From: Sipunculus nudus
Lineage: Eukaryota > Annelida > Sipuncula > Golfingiida > Sipunculidae
Assembly (NCBI GenBank): GCA_026874595.1
Contig: CM049316.1
Location: 22,777,839-22,841,838, forward strand
Direction: 5' to 3'
DNA length: 64,000 nt
Of this stretch, positions 22,052 to 35,925 are shown piece after piece. A model generated the notes under the pieces. It was not told the DNA's origin, ran no database searches, and was given only the letters and a program-made list of their open reading frames with translations. Position 1 is the stretch's first letter; each line of letters starts with the position of its first letter. Position numbers and translations under genes: made by a program.

Positions 22052-24067
22052 GTATCCGCCAAAACAGAGTTTTGCCGATACTATGTTTTCAGCTGCACGC
22101 CGCCGCCGCCGCGTAGGTGTTCGGAGAACTCCTCCTTAACCGCTGGGTGGAATTTTACGAAACCCTGGATATGTTTGGGTCACATGTGAACTGCTGCGCC
22201 CCGATTTTGTTTTGACCTCTGATCTTTCCTCTGCGCTCTGCCTCCGTTTGTGCGTCTGTTTCCACACATAAACCCACATATCTCCGGAACCGTTTGACCG
22301 ATCAGGAAAATTTTTTTGCACAAATGTAGCCCTTTGAGAGCTTTATAACATACACAAAATATGGTGGCGCCACCTGCAACCATGTTTGCACAGTGTCCAT
22401 CTGTTCATCTGCCTTGGGTTAAAATCACTCATATCTCTGCAGTGACTAGACTAATTCACCTGAAATTCGGCATGCGTAAACATCCTGGATAGCTTATCTG
22501 ATTTTATGACAGGTGGCGCCAACTACATTCACGTTTATGCTGCAGACATCCAAGCTCATATCTCAGGAACCGTTTGACGGATCAGGAAATTTTTTTGCAC
22601 AAATGTAGCCCTTGGAGAGCTTTATAACATACACAAAAAATGGTGGCGCCACCTGCAACCATGTTTGCACAGTGTCCATCTGTTCGTCTGCCTTGGGTTA
22701 AAATCACTCATATCTCTGCAGTGACTAGACTAATTCACCTGAAATTCGGCATGCGTAAACATCCTGGATAGCTTATCTGATTTTATGACAGGTGGCGCCA
22801 CCTACATTCACGTTTACGCTGCAGACATCCAAGCTCATATCTCAGGAACCGTTTGACGGATCAGGAAAATTTTTTTGCACAAATGTAGCCCTTGGAGAGC
22901 TTTATAACATTCACAAAAAATGGTGGCGCCACCTGCAACCATGTTTGCACAGTGTCCATCTGTTCATCTGACTTGGGTTAAAATCACTCATATCTCTGCA
23001 GTGACTAGACTAATTCACCTGAAATTCAGCATGCGTATACATCCTGGATAGCTTTTCAGATTTTATGACAGGTGGCGCCTTCTACATTCACGTTTACGCT
23101 GCAGACATCCAAGCTCATATCTCGGGAAACATTTGACAGATCTGGAAAATTTTTTTGCACAAATGTAGCCCTTGGAGAGCTTTATAACATACACAAAAAA
23201 TGGTGGCGCCACCTGCAACCATGTTTGCACAGTGTCCATCTGTTCGTCTGCCTTGGGTTAAAATCACTCATATCTCTGCAGTGACTTGACTAATTCACCT
23301 GAAATTCGGCATGCGTATACATCCTGGATAGCTTTTCTGATTTTATGACAGGTGGCGCCACCTACATTCACATTTACGCTGCAGACATCCAAGCTCATAT
23401 CTCGGGAACCGTTTGACTGATTGGGCCAAAATTTTGCCTGTGTATAGATCTCACATAGCTCTTCATCATACGCAAAACTGGTGGCGCCACCTGCAGCCAT
23501 TATGCACAGCTCCCCTCTGTTTGTCTGCCATGGGATAAAATCACTCATATCTCCGCAGTGGTTTGACATATCTGCCTAAAATTTTGCAGGTTTATACATC
23601 CACGACAGCTCTCTTGATTTTATGACAGGTGGCGTCACCTGCATTCTAGTTTATGCAGCAGACATCCAAGCTCATATCTTGGGAACCGTTTGACCGATTG
23701 GGCCAAAGTTTTGCATGTGTATAGTTCTCACATAGCTCTTTATCATACGCAAAACTGGTGGCGTCACCTGCAACCATTTTTGCTCCTCGTCCATCTGTTT
23801 GTCTGCCACAGGCTTAAATCACTCATATACATGTAGTGGTTTGACATTATCTGCCTTAAATTTTGCATATGTATACAACTTGGACGGCTTTCTGGATTTT
23901 GTGGTGGGGGGGGGGGGGGCAACCTACATACACAATTTGGCTGCAGACATCCATGCTAATATGCAACAATCTATTTCCCCTTGCCACTCAATCCATGCCT
24001 CACTTCACCCGTTCCACTCTGATTAAGGCGGATACACATGGTCGCTTGTCGACTACCCGTATTCTAG
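22052..24067 (+). mobile_element. Helentron-like element family B, full copy 2
   Basis: The 5' hairpin starts GTATCCGCCAAAAC and closes GTTTTGCCGATAC, followed by a CG-rich (GCC)n. Six tandem satellite units follow; the 'tggtggcg(c/t)cacctg' word recurs at about 22362, 22641, 22921, 23201, 23479 and 23757, a period of about 279 bp. Each unit has two GGTGGCGCCACC palindromes or decayed forms. The 3' end has subterminal GGCGGATACA, the inverse of the 5' terminus, then the hairpin TGGTCG-CTTGT-CGACTA and ATTCTAG. It lies inside a (TTA)n microsatellite, which fixes both ends to within a base or two. No target duplication is visible and it is non-coding. Confidence 0.85.
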
Positions 24068-24092
24068 TTATTATTATTATTATTATTATTAT
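24066..24092 (+). repeat. (TTA)n microsatellite, right part
   Basis: TTATTATT... resumes directly after the B terminus CTAG, showing that the element inserted into a pre-existing TTA tract. Confidence 0.9.
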
Positions 24093-25529
24093 ACAGTACC
24101 TTTTTCAACACTGGTCCTATCACCATGTGGACAATAGGAGAAATACACATATTTATGTGGTCATAACCCTCTGTATTTATCTGAGATGCCAGTGCTAGCT
24201 GCTACTTACTCTGCAGCTGTGTAGGTTCTGAGGTCATGAGGGTTTAATCTTCTTCTCAGTAACAAGCCACCCAAATGACCCGACACAATCTATTGTATAG
24301 GCCGTGGGACGGTGGATTGAAATAATCTATACACGTTTTCAGCGGACATGTGAGGTATTGATCACCCGCCAGCTCAGCAGAACAGCCTGGGATAAATCTA
24401 TGCTTGTATGGTCTGCTGTCGATTGTTACCTTACATGAAAACATGAGTTAATTAAATGCTAATATAAATTTTGTTCTGATTCTTACTTGGTCATTGTGGA
24501 GTGGCTTTAACATAAGCAAATATTCCCATAACCTTCAATGATTGGTGTGTATTGAAATTAACATAATGCAGAAAATGGCTTTACATCAATACTCTAAATA
24601 TACCTATGCTGTATTGAACATGATACAAACACTCCCATAAACCTTCCTTGACCATCGTTATGGCATATGAAACCTAGTTCAGATACCAGCTTTGTAACTC
24701 CCAGCCATAAGCTAAAGGACTATTAAAATGTTCAGTATCTGTCAGTCCATTCTTTCCCTTCTTACTTCTCCATTTGTAGCTTCAAATGTTGAAAAGCACA
24801 GGATCGATTTCATAATTAATTAAATATTTTTAATTTTAATCATAAATCAAAGATTGACATTATAAATAACATCAGATCTTCTAAATGATTTCATAATGGA
24901 CAATCTCCACTCACTCAAAATTCCCTTGGGTTGTTGAATGTAAATTTGTTAAGATCTTTTGGTGTGTATTTGGTAACAAATAAACTCTGTGTAGGTTACG
25001 GCTTTGTGAGATCATAAAAATGGAACCTGTGTGAAACAGTGTGAAAAAAGGAAATCGCAAAGATTCAACCCAACAAATTTAATGTATCCACAGTATGCCG
25101 TGAAGCCAAATGAATGTCATGGTACAGGATCAGACTGATCTTGTGGGCTCTTGTGACCTTCTGTGAACATCTATCTGTTTACCGTAATCCCTGTAATGTA
25201 AATTATTCACTGGAGTTATTTTTTGTCCCTGACTCATTGTTTCATTATCATTTTCAAAATGGATAATATTTATGATCAGGGATCCCATATATCCTGTGAC
25301 ATTTCCCCGTTCCCTCACCTATTGGAAGTGCTCATATTATTATCTGGATAATTTTATACAAATAGGAGAACTTGGATGGTGCTTTCTTGAATAATAATTG
25401 TTGGATTTTATTCAAAAATGTTTTGCTAGGTCATTAATTTGTAAACCTCACATAACCTACTATAGATTGAAGATTTGTGTATCCTCATACAAACGTTATT
25501 CCACTCAGACCTTTGCCCATACATGTGCA

Positions 25530-25745
25530 CTTGCCACCAAACTTTCTCTGCAGATACACTCCTACCTGGATGCTGGCTTCTGGGTACTTTAACATTGCAA
25601 TCCTCTGCACCCTGTGAACCATGGCAGGTTTCTTTCTCCCATTTCCTCGAAAGTGCTCATGGGGACTGCCATTTGGCATACACACTTAAAACTAGATGTC
25701 AGACTTTGTTTATCACAGTTATGGGCATACTTCTTGTACCGGTAA
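25530..25745 (+). repeat. Degenerate interspersed repeat, family F, copy 2
   Basis: Diverged counterpart of 5330-5520: 'tttctcccatttcctcgaaagtgctcatggggactgccatttggcatacacacttaaaac' aligned by eye. Not recognised further. Confidence 0.45.
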
Positions 25746-26847
25746 TTATAATTAGTGCACTATAGACCATCCTCCAGTGATCTTGGTATCACACTTAAGA
25801 GCAGAAAAGTCAGATTTGAAATGTATATGTTATGTTAAGCAAGTGCTTAACCTATAAATAAATTCTGAATGACTTATACAAAGGATATGTAATATATTAC
25901 TGGACATCCTGTAGGTTGTTATTATATTCTGATCTGCATTTTCGGGTTCATAGGTACAAATAAACCAATCTACATGTATTGTTTCCTCTTGGTTTGACAT
26001 TGGCCAACATTGATATGACATTAGATAAAGATAATAATTAATGATCAGCTAATATCTCTACAGAATAATTGGTGAAAAGTTTTTGATTTAATCTTTATCA
26101 TTTGCTATCAAAATACAAAAAAATCTGAATAATCTCAGATTGTTTTTAATGTTTTACCAGCTCAGCAAATTGTAATCTAACGTACATCCTACTTTAAAAC
26201 ACCTGAGTGTTTATCTCAGGTGCTTTCACTATTTTGGCAGATCCTTATCTTAATTACAATTCCACCATGAATGTACTATTTTGTCTTGTTTGTTTTTATC
26301 AGCTGGGCAGGTTGCAGTAGATATTACCCTAAAGAGTATGTCAGTAGGACAGATAAAAACTGTTATCTTATCTATGAGCACAAGTAGTACCAGTAGTTTT
26401 TAATCTGCACCTTTGCTGTGTTTAACTTAATGCTGACTGTGTTTTGTGTGTGTCACTAACATAATCTATTGGTCTGTGCTCCTATCTGAAGGACATAATA
26501 ACTATATAAATGTTGAAAGTTATAACTGAACTTATTTTATATGTGTCACATTGTACATAGAACCAGAACTCAAATTGTTGACTTTGTGATTCCCAAAACA
26601 ACCAGTTGAGATTAGAATTCCTGTGTCATCGGAACTCCCGTGAAATCACATGAGGTTGGAACTAGTTGACTAGGGCATTCCAAAGTTAGCTGGTTGATAT
26701 GGCAATTCCCATATGAAATGGTTAACCTCCAGTTTACATTATATTCTGATCTCAGTGGTTATTATTGGAAATTCAATTTCAGCTAATTGACTTTGAAATT
26801 CCAAAGTCAACAAGTTGAGTTCTGAACCAAACTCCTGTGTACACTGT

Positions 26848-26850
<3 letters not shown>

Positions 26851-26898
<48 letters not shown>
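26851..26898 (+). repeat. (AT)n microsatellite
   Basis: 48 bp of uninterrupted AT dinucleotide. Confidence 0.95.
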
Positions 26899-26901
<3 letters not shown>

Positions 26902-27927
26902 CTGATATTTATATTATATTGATTTTGATGTGCAATAAATGAACCTACAATGAGATAGATGTATGACAAATGCAAAAATGATAATTGATTTTACATAAAA
27001 TTACACCAGGATGGTTTTGATGTTTATGATGCTTTCATTTTATTGTTCATACACAACTTATTGTCCAGTTGCTTTGAAAATGCTTGATGATCTGATGTAA
27101 CTGTAATTACTTGGTGTTCACAGGATACATGTCTTTTAATGGTGTTTTTATATCATGCACATATCTGTGTGTACACATTACCTCAGCAGCGTCCATAATA
27201 TGGGAATATGTAAAACGACATTAAATTAATACGGTGTGTGTATGAATTTTAAGAAATTAAATATGTTTGTTGATTCAGAGTTCACAGTTCAAATTATTTA
27301 TCAAATAAAACTTCATAGAATTGTGAATGCTTAATCACAGGTTATTAATTTCCAGGTAATTGTTTCACCCCTTATTTAATAGTGGTTGGAAGAACCCTAG
27401 GTATTATTATATCTTCTTTAACAAAATGACCTTTGACCTTTCCTTGTCCCTGGGTAAGTTGTAAACAGTCATTTACTCAACTGATGTTACTGCTGGTAAT
27501 AATCCATAACCTAAACAGATGACAACTCAGATGTTCATAGCATTACAACTGTGTTTCTGTGAGCACTTTTCACAAGATACCATGTATTAATTGTATTAAA
27601 TGTTACATTTGAGTGAACTTGACAAATTCCTGCATTGTGGTTGTGATGTGGACTTCTCATTTCTGTTAAACTCACAAAAACTCTTTGAATATATGGTTGT
27701 GCTCAGTCTATCTGATTGTTAAGTTTTACAAGCATGAAAGGTCAAATTATGTTACTTTCATAGAAAAATTGAAAGAATTACCTTTATTGAGAAATTTTCA
27801 TATTTTACAGTGATTGATATTCAAGGAATATAATATTGGGTCATTCATCTATTTTAAAAAAATTCTTTGTTCAGTTTATTACAGATTCTTAAAAAATTAT
27901 TAAATATTTATGAAATTCTTAATTTTT

Positions 27928-30562
27928 AGCTCAGCTGACTATAAGTCATCTGAGCTATAGTCGTGGTCCATTGTCCGTCGTCCGTCCGTCTGTCCGTCCG
28001 TCTGTCCGTCCGTCCGTCCGTCCGTAGATGTGGCACGTTTTGAAACCATAAGACCTAGGAATCCAAAATTTGGCATAATGTTAGATGTCCCCAAGATCTC
28101 CTACCAAGCCGAAAACTGGGTCTTTGCGACTTCGTTCCTTTTAGAAATTAAGGAAAAACCACAATTTTTTATTAAAAACCTATTTTTACACTTCAGGACT
28201 GCCTTATATCAAAACCACTCATCTGTTTTTCATCATATTTACCATGATTATTCCTCTATATAGTTCCTATGTACATGCCAGAAATTATGTCTGTATTATG
28301 TAAATTTAAAAAGTTATGGGCCCAAACATAATGCATTGTGTAAAAAATCAGGAAAGATATTTGATCACTTAACACAAAATATGTTAAAGCTATAAACTTT
28401 TTTTCCAGTAATATAACTTTAATTAATCAAAATTAAATTGTATACCCAAAATTAGATCAAAATCTTTTAAATTTTTTAAAATATTAACAAAAATAAAAAA
28501 TTGGTACCTTAAATTTTGCCCAACTTTGACTATGGCACGTTTTTTTCCTGTAAGTACTGTGGATTTAATTTTCTAAGCATGTTTTTTTTAGCATTTTGTC
28601 TGTAAACACCGAAAATTTGAAACCAGTTGATCAAAAACTGTAGATTTTATTCAAGTTTTTAAGCGTTATGTAACATATTGTTTACATCAAGCTAGTATCA
28701 TGCAGTTTGCAAGTGCTCAGCTCCCCAGCTTCAGCTCTCAGTTCCTAAAATTTGGCATGCAATTTGATGTCTCAAAAATCCCCTACCATGCCAAGAATTT
28801 GGTCACTAGGACTTAATACCTTCGAGATATTAATGAAAAACGTCATTTTTCCATTAAAAACCCATTGTTACACTTCAAGACTGCCTAATATCAAAACCAC
28901 TCATCTGACTTTAATCCTATATAATATACATATTTTTCTTTACATTCTCTATGAACATGCCACAAATGATGTCAGTATTGTGTAATTGTTTTAAGTTATG
29001 TGCCTAAACATAATGCACTTTGTAAAAAATCAAGAAAAATATTTACTCCCTTAACAAGAGGATTGCTCAATAGAGATTTTTTGTCAGAGATGTAACATAA
29101 TTTAATCAAGATTCAATTGAATACCCAAAAAATTAGTTCTGAATTTTTCAAATTTTATAAGTTATTAGTATAAATATAAAATTAGTACCTTATATTTTGC
29201 CCAACTTTGACCATGGCATGTTTGTTTCATGTGAGCACTGTTGATATAATTTTCATATCATGCACACATAAAGATTTCAACTTTTTAGTTTAAAAAGCTG
29301 AAAGAAATTGGCCAAAAATTGTAGCTTTTATTAATGTTTTTATGAGACCATGTCAGACCTTGGCTCTCTGTAGCACCTCTTGAGTCACCTGTATGTTGAC
29401 CTTGTTGAACTTTCAGCAAATTATGCATGCTTGAGGCAAGTCATAAACTGGGGCTCCAGGCAGCTTATTATATAATGGCCAGCCACAGTTGATCCAGGTG
29501 TCCAACCCAACTCATCTAGTAGTTTTAACCAACAACATAACAATAAACAATAAATTAATAAATTTTTATTGGTTTTTAATAACAAATTAAAGAAAAATAG
29601 AAAAGGAATTTGTTAGTTGATAATAACAGGAAATTAACTTGCAGTTACTGATGATATAAGAATATTGTATCGATGGATAGAATGTCACATATTCCAAATA
29701 ACACCATGCAGTCACCTATGGTATTTTTCAGTTCAATTTTAATGATAAAAAAGTAAATCATATTATTCATTACTAATCATTAGGGATCATATGAAGGAAA
29801 TTAATGATAGACAATGATGCAGTTGATAATATTATTATCTAGATTCCTACTGTGTCTATAGTTAGTACATTGATGTGAAATTAGTCCAAAGTGAATATAT
29901 TACATTTTTTTTAATATAAATAAAAGCCATAAAACCAGTTTCTTATGATCATTATTTAAATGTGTGAATTTTGTATATTCTGGATTCTCAACATCATTGT
30001 TTGGTGAAAACTGAATAAATACCAGACATGGTGCGAATACTTTGCAATTGTATTTAAACATGAATATGAATATGTACTCCATTATAAAATTTCTTTCATA
30101 AGAATGGGAATTCAGGTAAAAATGAAAGTATATGAATACCAGTGCAAATACTTTCAAAATGTATTAATGAATGCATTCATGAATATATTCTTTAATATTA
30201 TTTTAATAATCATTTAAGTCATATTTTATTTGAAAAAATCATAATATTCTCTTATATTTGGGACAATATTTGTAATTTTTTTAATAAATAGTTAAACTCT
30301 TATATTATATGTTCTGCTTATAAGTTATATGGCCAAGTCAAAATCTGTGTGACAATTGCACTCCATTTGTTAATAAAATAAATTAAATTAATCCTCTTTC
30401 CTGTCTCCAAAGTACTATCAAAATCATACATAAGCTAAACAACAACAAATCATAATACAGCTTATTTTTGTTACCAGATAAAACCAGCATGTGCCTCATT
30501 TCTAAATCATACTTTTTTATCATATATAACAGCTGAGCGCCGTGACCCATAGGTCCCTTGTT
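27928..30562 (+). mobile_element. Helentron-like element family A1, full copy 2
   Basis: Same ends and internal order as 16413-19044: T-run, AGCTCAGCTGACTATAAGTC hairpin, (GTCC)n (about 27974-28024), two units of about 685 bp, unique 3' half, then CAGCTGAGCG, GACCCATAGGTC and CTTGTT. Differences from copy 1 are scattered single bases and small indels. The 3' terminus lies only 127 bp before the possible cassette exon at 30690. Confidence 0.8.
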
Positions 30563-30689
30563 TTCTTATATGGATGTATTTTATATTTTTCAATGCAGGT
30601 ATTTGCTGAGTAGCATAGTATGTGATCCCTATGCATGAATAAAAAAAAAACTAATAAGATTTGTGTGGTTTCTTTTCATCTTTGCGCAG

Positions 30690-30758
30690 GATTCAACAAA
30701 AGTTCTTCCATGATGTGAGCTGTTCTTGTAACTGTGACGACCCCAGCCAATGCTCATG
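30690..30758 (+). CDS. SNRK: Possible SNRK cysteine-rich cassette exon (69 nt)
   Basis: A pyrimidine-rich acceptor ('tttcttttcatctttgcgcag') precedes 69 nt that is open in the frame set by the 14314 exon. It reads IQQKFFHDV, then SCSCNCDDPSQCS, with a last Cys made across the junction to 48421 (TG|T). The donor is CATG|GTAAAA. The length is a multiple of three and the phase is symmetric, so inclusion and skipping both keep the SNRK frame. If the donor is not used, the frame stops at once (TGG TAA, 30760-30762), so it could instead serve as an alternative 3' end that removes the tail. Five cysteines within 13 residues suggest a metal-binding or lipidation segment, which is inference. I do not recall an equivalent in vertebrate SNRK. 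No expression evidence is available. Confidence 0.45.
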
Positions 30759-32868
30759 GTAAAAGCATGTGCCCCATGTAGCCTCCATGCTGGCTCACAT
30801 TACCAGCCTTAGGCAAAGCATGCTGCTAAGGGGCAGAGCATGTCTTCTCAGATGCATTATCGGAAGGGTAACCAGGGTTACATGCAAATTAAGGAACTTC
30901 CTGAACATATAATCAACAATTTTTTATCAGTTTGAGACTGCATTAAAGTTTGTCCTTTTTGTGAAAATTATTCTAAATCCATATTGTTATAAGTAACTAC
31001 AAGTATTGCTTGAATTAAAAAAATAGCATGCTAAGATTTCTGAATTCAGGTATCTTTGCATAAATTCATCACTCTCCAGAGATACTACAGATATGTATCA
31101 TTTTAAATAGATTTGTAAATTCCCTCAAAATTGCACAAAAGGCATTTGAGTGTATAATTAATGATATATTTGGATGATGTGGCACTGCACTGATTAATAA
31201 TGCACACAAGATGGAGCAAGGTGTGCTATTGCATGGAAAATGTTGACAACCTGGTTGGGTGGTAATTAATATTGGTGGCAATTTCTGAGGAACACTTGCT
31301 TTTTACACATTAGCTATAGAAGTTGCCACACAACTATTTTTCAGTTACAAAATTAAATTCCTATAGTCCTGTACAGCTAAAAGAGCATATTTTATAATAC
31401 GGGGTGAAAAATCCCAAAATTTTTGGCCAACTATATAGAATTGTCCTTTGGCTGGTACATGTGGTGCCCCCTGCAGCATGATTTGCGTACTATCCCACTG
31501 TCAGGATAACTTTGGTCACATTACCTGGTCTTGATCAATGCTTCTTTTTCTTTCTGTCCTAGGTCCCTCTGCATATACAGGCATACTGTGCACCAGTGTT
31601 TTTCTTTATAACTTCAGTTTTAATCATTATATTATCAATATTTTCAGCTTTTTGCTTGTCTTCAAATGCCAGTGAGTGTATGTAACTGAAATTCTGTTGC
31701 CACTGAATTGTTAAGATAAGAGGGGTGGGTGGGAGGGGTGGGGTGTACTACTGTTTGACTATATATAACAAAGTCAGCTTAATATACCTACCATTAAGCT
31801 GATACCAGCTGATGTAATAATGCTTAAGCTTGAAGCTATACAGGCTTTTGAACCTAATTAACAATTAGTGATTGGCAATCAAGCATGAATATTATTAAAG
31901 AATTCTTATTAACAAAATTTGATTGACAGCTGATTAAGCATGAGTGTTATTATTAATATGGATAAATGATGCATTGCATGATTTCAGAAAAAGAAGTTAA
32001 GGAAGGGGGGGGGGGGCAGTTTTAAGTAAACCTGTTGAAGCAATATGGTTTAATGTCATTGCTTTAAGTTGACTAAGTACTCTGGTACATAGTTTCAAGC
32101 GTAATGTGTAATAATATTATAATGTTGCATTGGATATGATATTTAAGTATGTACATACCACCAACACTTAAACAATATGGGATAAATGTCATTGTTTTAT
32201 GTTGAATAAGTACTCTGGAACACAATGTGAAATTTGAAAGAAAAAATCATATATAAGTACATATATGCTTAAAAATGCTTCAGACTTATCATTGCTCAAC
32301 TTTTGAACTTCAATGCTTGCCTTACAAATATATACCAGGCTGTGCCTGATTTAATCCATATAGAAAAATATCAAATTGGTTTTACAAAGGTTTTTTGTGT
32401 GATAGGATGAAATAATCCCAAGTGGTAATTCCTGAAATCCATGTGAACAGTTAAGTTGTGTGTTTAAGTTTTCTTTATAAAAGTATAAAACAATTAGGTT
32501 ATTATTTACATTTAACTTTCTCACAGCTCCCGTTGGCTCTGTGGACACAAGAAATAATCGCACAAGCAAGTAAACTCTATCAAATTAAAATGTAAAAAGA
32601 CCTCCATGGTGTGTAACACATGTACAGTTAAGAACTTGTACAGTTAAGCAACACTTTCTATATGTGGCTTGACCAATGACCTGTGCTGTACTGATAGACT
32701 CATGTCAGTCCAGTCAGTATTAAAAGCCTTGGTGTGAGCTAAAATCTGAGCTACCTGGTGGGGGTGATGGTTCAGTTGGTTCAGCTCTGGTAAATTGATA
32801 AATCAACATATAATTACTAAGAATAATGCCCGTCCCTTTGGTAAGCTCTCCTTCACATTTTGCAGATA

Positions 32869-32892
32869 TATACATATATATATATATATATT
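32869..32892 (+). repeat. (TA)n microsatellite
   Basis: Short TA tract with one interruption ('atatacatatatatatat'). Confidence 0.8.
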
Positions 32893-35514
32893 GTAAACTA
32901 CAAAACAAAATTATCAGAAATATCTTGTTCAGACAGAAAGGTCAGCTGTTCTCTCAAACCCAAGGACCTGTTGCGCTATGTAGAAAATTATTATAAGCCA
33001 AAAAAAAAATAAAATAAGGTTTGGTTCCCAGGCACTTTTTTTTCAGAAATCATTGCGGGGGGGGGGGGGGGGATTTTTTTTACCTTTTTTTGTATGTTTC
33101 AATAAATATTTAATATGACCAGGGAAAACATGATAATAGAGAATTTATTTGCTAAACATGTAAAAGCACTATATAAGAAAGGAAATTTTATCTAAATTGT
33201 ATTATATTATCTTCTTTAAAGAAGTGTCTGAGCGGCTGGAGCTCAAAATTGGTAAGGTTTTTTATTGAAAATCAAAATAAAAATTTTTGATGTGGGGGAT
33301 TAAAATTGACATGGATGGGGCCTGAGAACCATACCTTTTATTTTTTTTTTTTACATTACTTTCATATTCATCAGTTAAAGATGTATTTTAGTTTTCCCTT
33401 TTACCATGTAGCTGTTTTGGTCAGCTGCAGCCTGATATTGCCTAAAATGTATCATTCGGCTTGTGGAAGGATTTAAAAAAGGTTTCAAATAAGAAATTCA
33501 GTCTGTGTTACTCTAATTTTAAAGCTATTGACTTGCTAACAGCCGTATGTCATGACCTGTTGGTTCAATTAAGGTTCAATACATCAGTCAGAGCTTGGCC
33601 TTGGGCTCGAGTTTATAAAGTTCAGTTATGTGCAAGTAATATATTAAAATTATGGTATATCTGATAACTGTATAATAACGTTCATATTTGATACTGTTAA
33701 ATAAATAATTCTGATATAACCTGTATCAGTAGCAATTTATAAATTGGGAATTTTGTTTAAATATAAATTGCTTGGTGTCATTTTGAATAAACATTGGATG
33801 GAAATGCAAAGTATATATTCAAGTGAAACCGATAATTTAGAACTAGTTGTGATTGTTTATGTAATTGTGATTTAAATGCTAAATATAAATGATCCAGTAA
33901 TTAAATCCATGGTAATTTCTGTATTTATGAGTAGAAACAGCAGTTAAAAATAAAAGAAAAACCAAAATTCGCTCTGATATGGGAAAATGACTACCTAAGT
34001 GAGAATTTCCAAGAATTTACCATTTATGATTCAGTATTATAATAACCATAGTATCACAATGAAGTTAAAAATGACTTATGATTATAAACATGTGATGTAT
34101 ATGTTCTGTATGTGTTAAAATCATTTGACATCACATTGTCTACACAGTTACAACTAAGGGTGAATGCTGGCACTTCTGGACAAGCTTTTATACTAATATT
34201 TATGGAACATGGGGTGTCACAATTTTACTGTTGTGTGTCTTTTTATTTCTATTATTTCATTTACAGTATATGTCTATGATGTGTATTTTCATATATACAT
34301 GTATTTCTTGACAGTGAATAGACTTTGGGTTTTGGTTCCCATGGTGATTGTGTTGTTACAATGACAACAGCACAGTAATTCATTGTTTCTTAAATTTATA
34401 AGTTCAATACACAAACTCTGGTAAAAGAAGGAAGAATCTAAAAACTTAACATCAAAGTTTTTATTTAATTGTTAAATCAATTATTATTGTCACTGTGAAA
34501 ACTAAATAAATGAAGAGAAGCATCCAATATGGGAACAAAACCCTGCTGCGAAGATGGTGCTCAAAGAAAATATCTCAGGATGGTTACCTTATATGTTTGA
34601 AGTTTATTTGTATTGTTTCTGGGAATTTTATTTTCAGCAGAAATGTGTTTTGAAAACACCCGATAGGCATTGTGATATTGCTGCCCAGGGTTATATACTC
34701 AGCAATCACTATTCATGACCATGCTGAACATTCAGTTAGTGCCACATTTCTAGGAAAGTCATGCAGCTTGATGTCATGGTCCCTTCTGATGTCACAACTC
34801 ACACTCTACAGATGGCTGTAAGGTCATATGTTATACATCCTAGTAGTAAATGGTGACGCCAAACCCCATAAAACTCATCTCAGGGTATTCAGGCTGGGAT
34901 TCAGACCAATTTTAATTGTTTGGAGATTTGCACATTCCCATCCTATAAATGAAATTTTGGTAATTTTTATGATATCTTGCAGATGCAAACACAGAATCGA
35001 CTGAAAACAATACCCTTTGCTTTGTGCAGGGTTACTAGAATGTCTCAATAGAGCCCATACCTCTGCCAATGAAAAAAAATTCTGTATGATCTACCCTTTT
35101 ATCTGCATCTGCACCAAAGTATAACTGGGACATCCCCAGCCTATGCCCCATTCCTGTACATAGGTTTATGTACATCTGTTTAGCTTTTTTTGTGTTATCC
35201 TGCTGCCAAACAAGTTCACAGACACGAGAGAAAACATCACATCTCCGGCACGGGTAATCACTGGAATTGAAAGGATAAATTATCAGTGATGACACTATTA
35301 GTATTACTCCCCTGTCCAAAGATAATAAATGTGAGACACTTTTGTAAAGTCCCTACAATTCTTGATGACGTAGATTTACCTAAAGCTGATTTGAGAGGGT
35401 ATAGGTTATATTGTATAGATATTTTTTAAATATAAATGTACATAGGTGACAGACCTTTATGGCTTCAGATGTCAGTGACAGAATTTTAAAAGTAAATGCA
35501 CTTTAGCTCACAGG

Positions 35515-35925
35515 AAGCCAGTCAAGTTTCTTAAAGGGGCCTATTATGATATCTGACATTTTAGATAAAGATAATCCCTTGAACCTTTAATAGAGGCTGT
35601 TTGTTTTGCTAATATCCACATGTTTATAACATGTGGGGGACCCACCAGAATAATCCAAACACATTCAAGAAGGTTATATGGTGGCAAGTAAAACAAATCA
35701 GAGTTTGCAAAGGGCATTTTGCAACTGGTTAGCTTTCAACTTCCACACATATACAACCAACCATCTCAGGTTGTATGGTTTATCTGTTGGTCCACATAGG
35801 TATTAGGCACATGTAACATGTTAAGTAACTGCTTGTAGATAAACAAGCTCAGACATCCTTCACAGAGGAATTATAATAAGAGCTATTCTTAACAGGTACT
35901 ACCTACAGTTCATTAATATGTACAC
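35515..35925 (+). repeat. Unnamed interspersed repeat, family E, copy 2
   Basis: Same ordered blocks as 6775-7240: 'aaaggggcctattatgatatctgac', 'agataatcccttgaacctttaa', 'ggctgtttgttttg', 'cagagtttgcaaaggg', 'caaccaaccatct', 'cttgtagataaacaag' and 'cctacagttcattaat'. Confidence 0.6.

Noticed and set aside
21823-22062. Minus-strand frame of almost pure Ile
   Set aside because: Translation of the (TTA/TAA)n microsatellite.
22362-23770. Regular repeats resembling a CRISPR-like array
   Set aside because: Period about 279 bp, units similar over their whole length, and eukaryotic context. It is a satellite inside a mobile element.
32527-32569. Possible extra SNRK exon after the good acceptor 'taactttctcacag'
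   Set aside because: 43 nt with donor GTAAAC, wrong phase for either neighbour, and a stop (TAA) in the SNRK frame.
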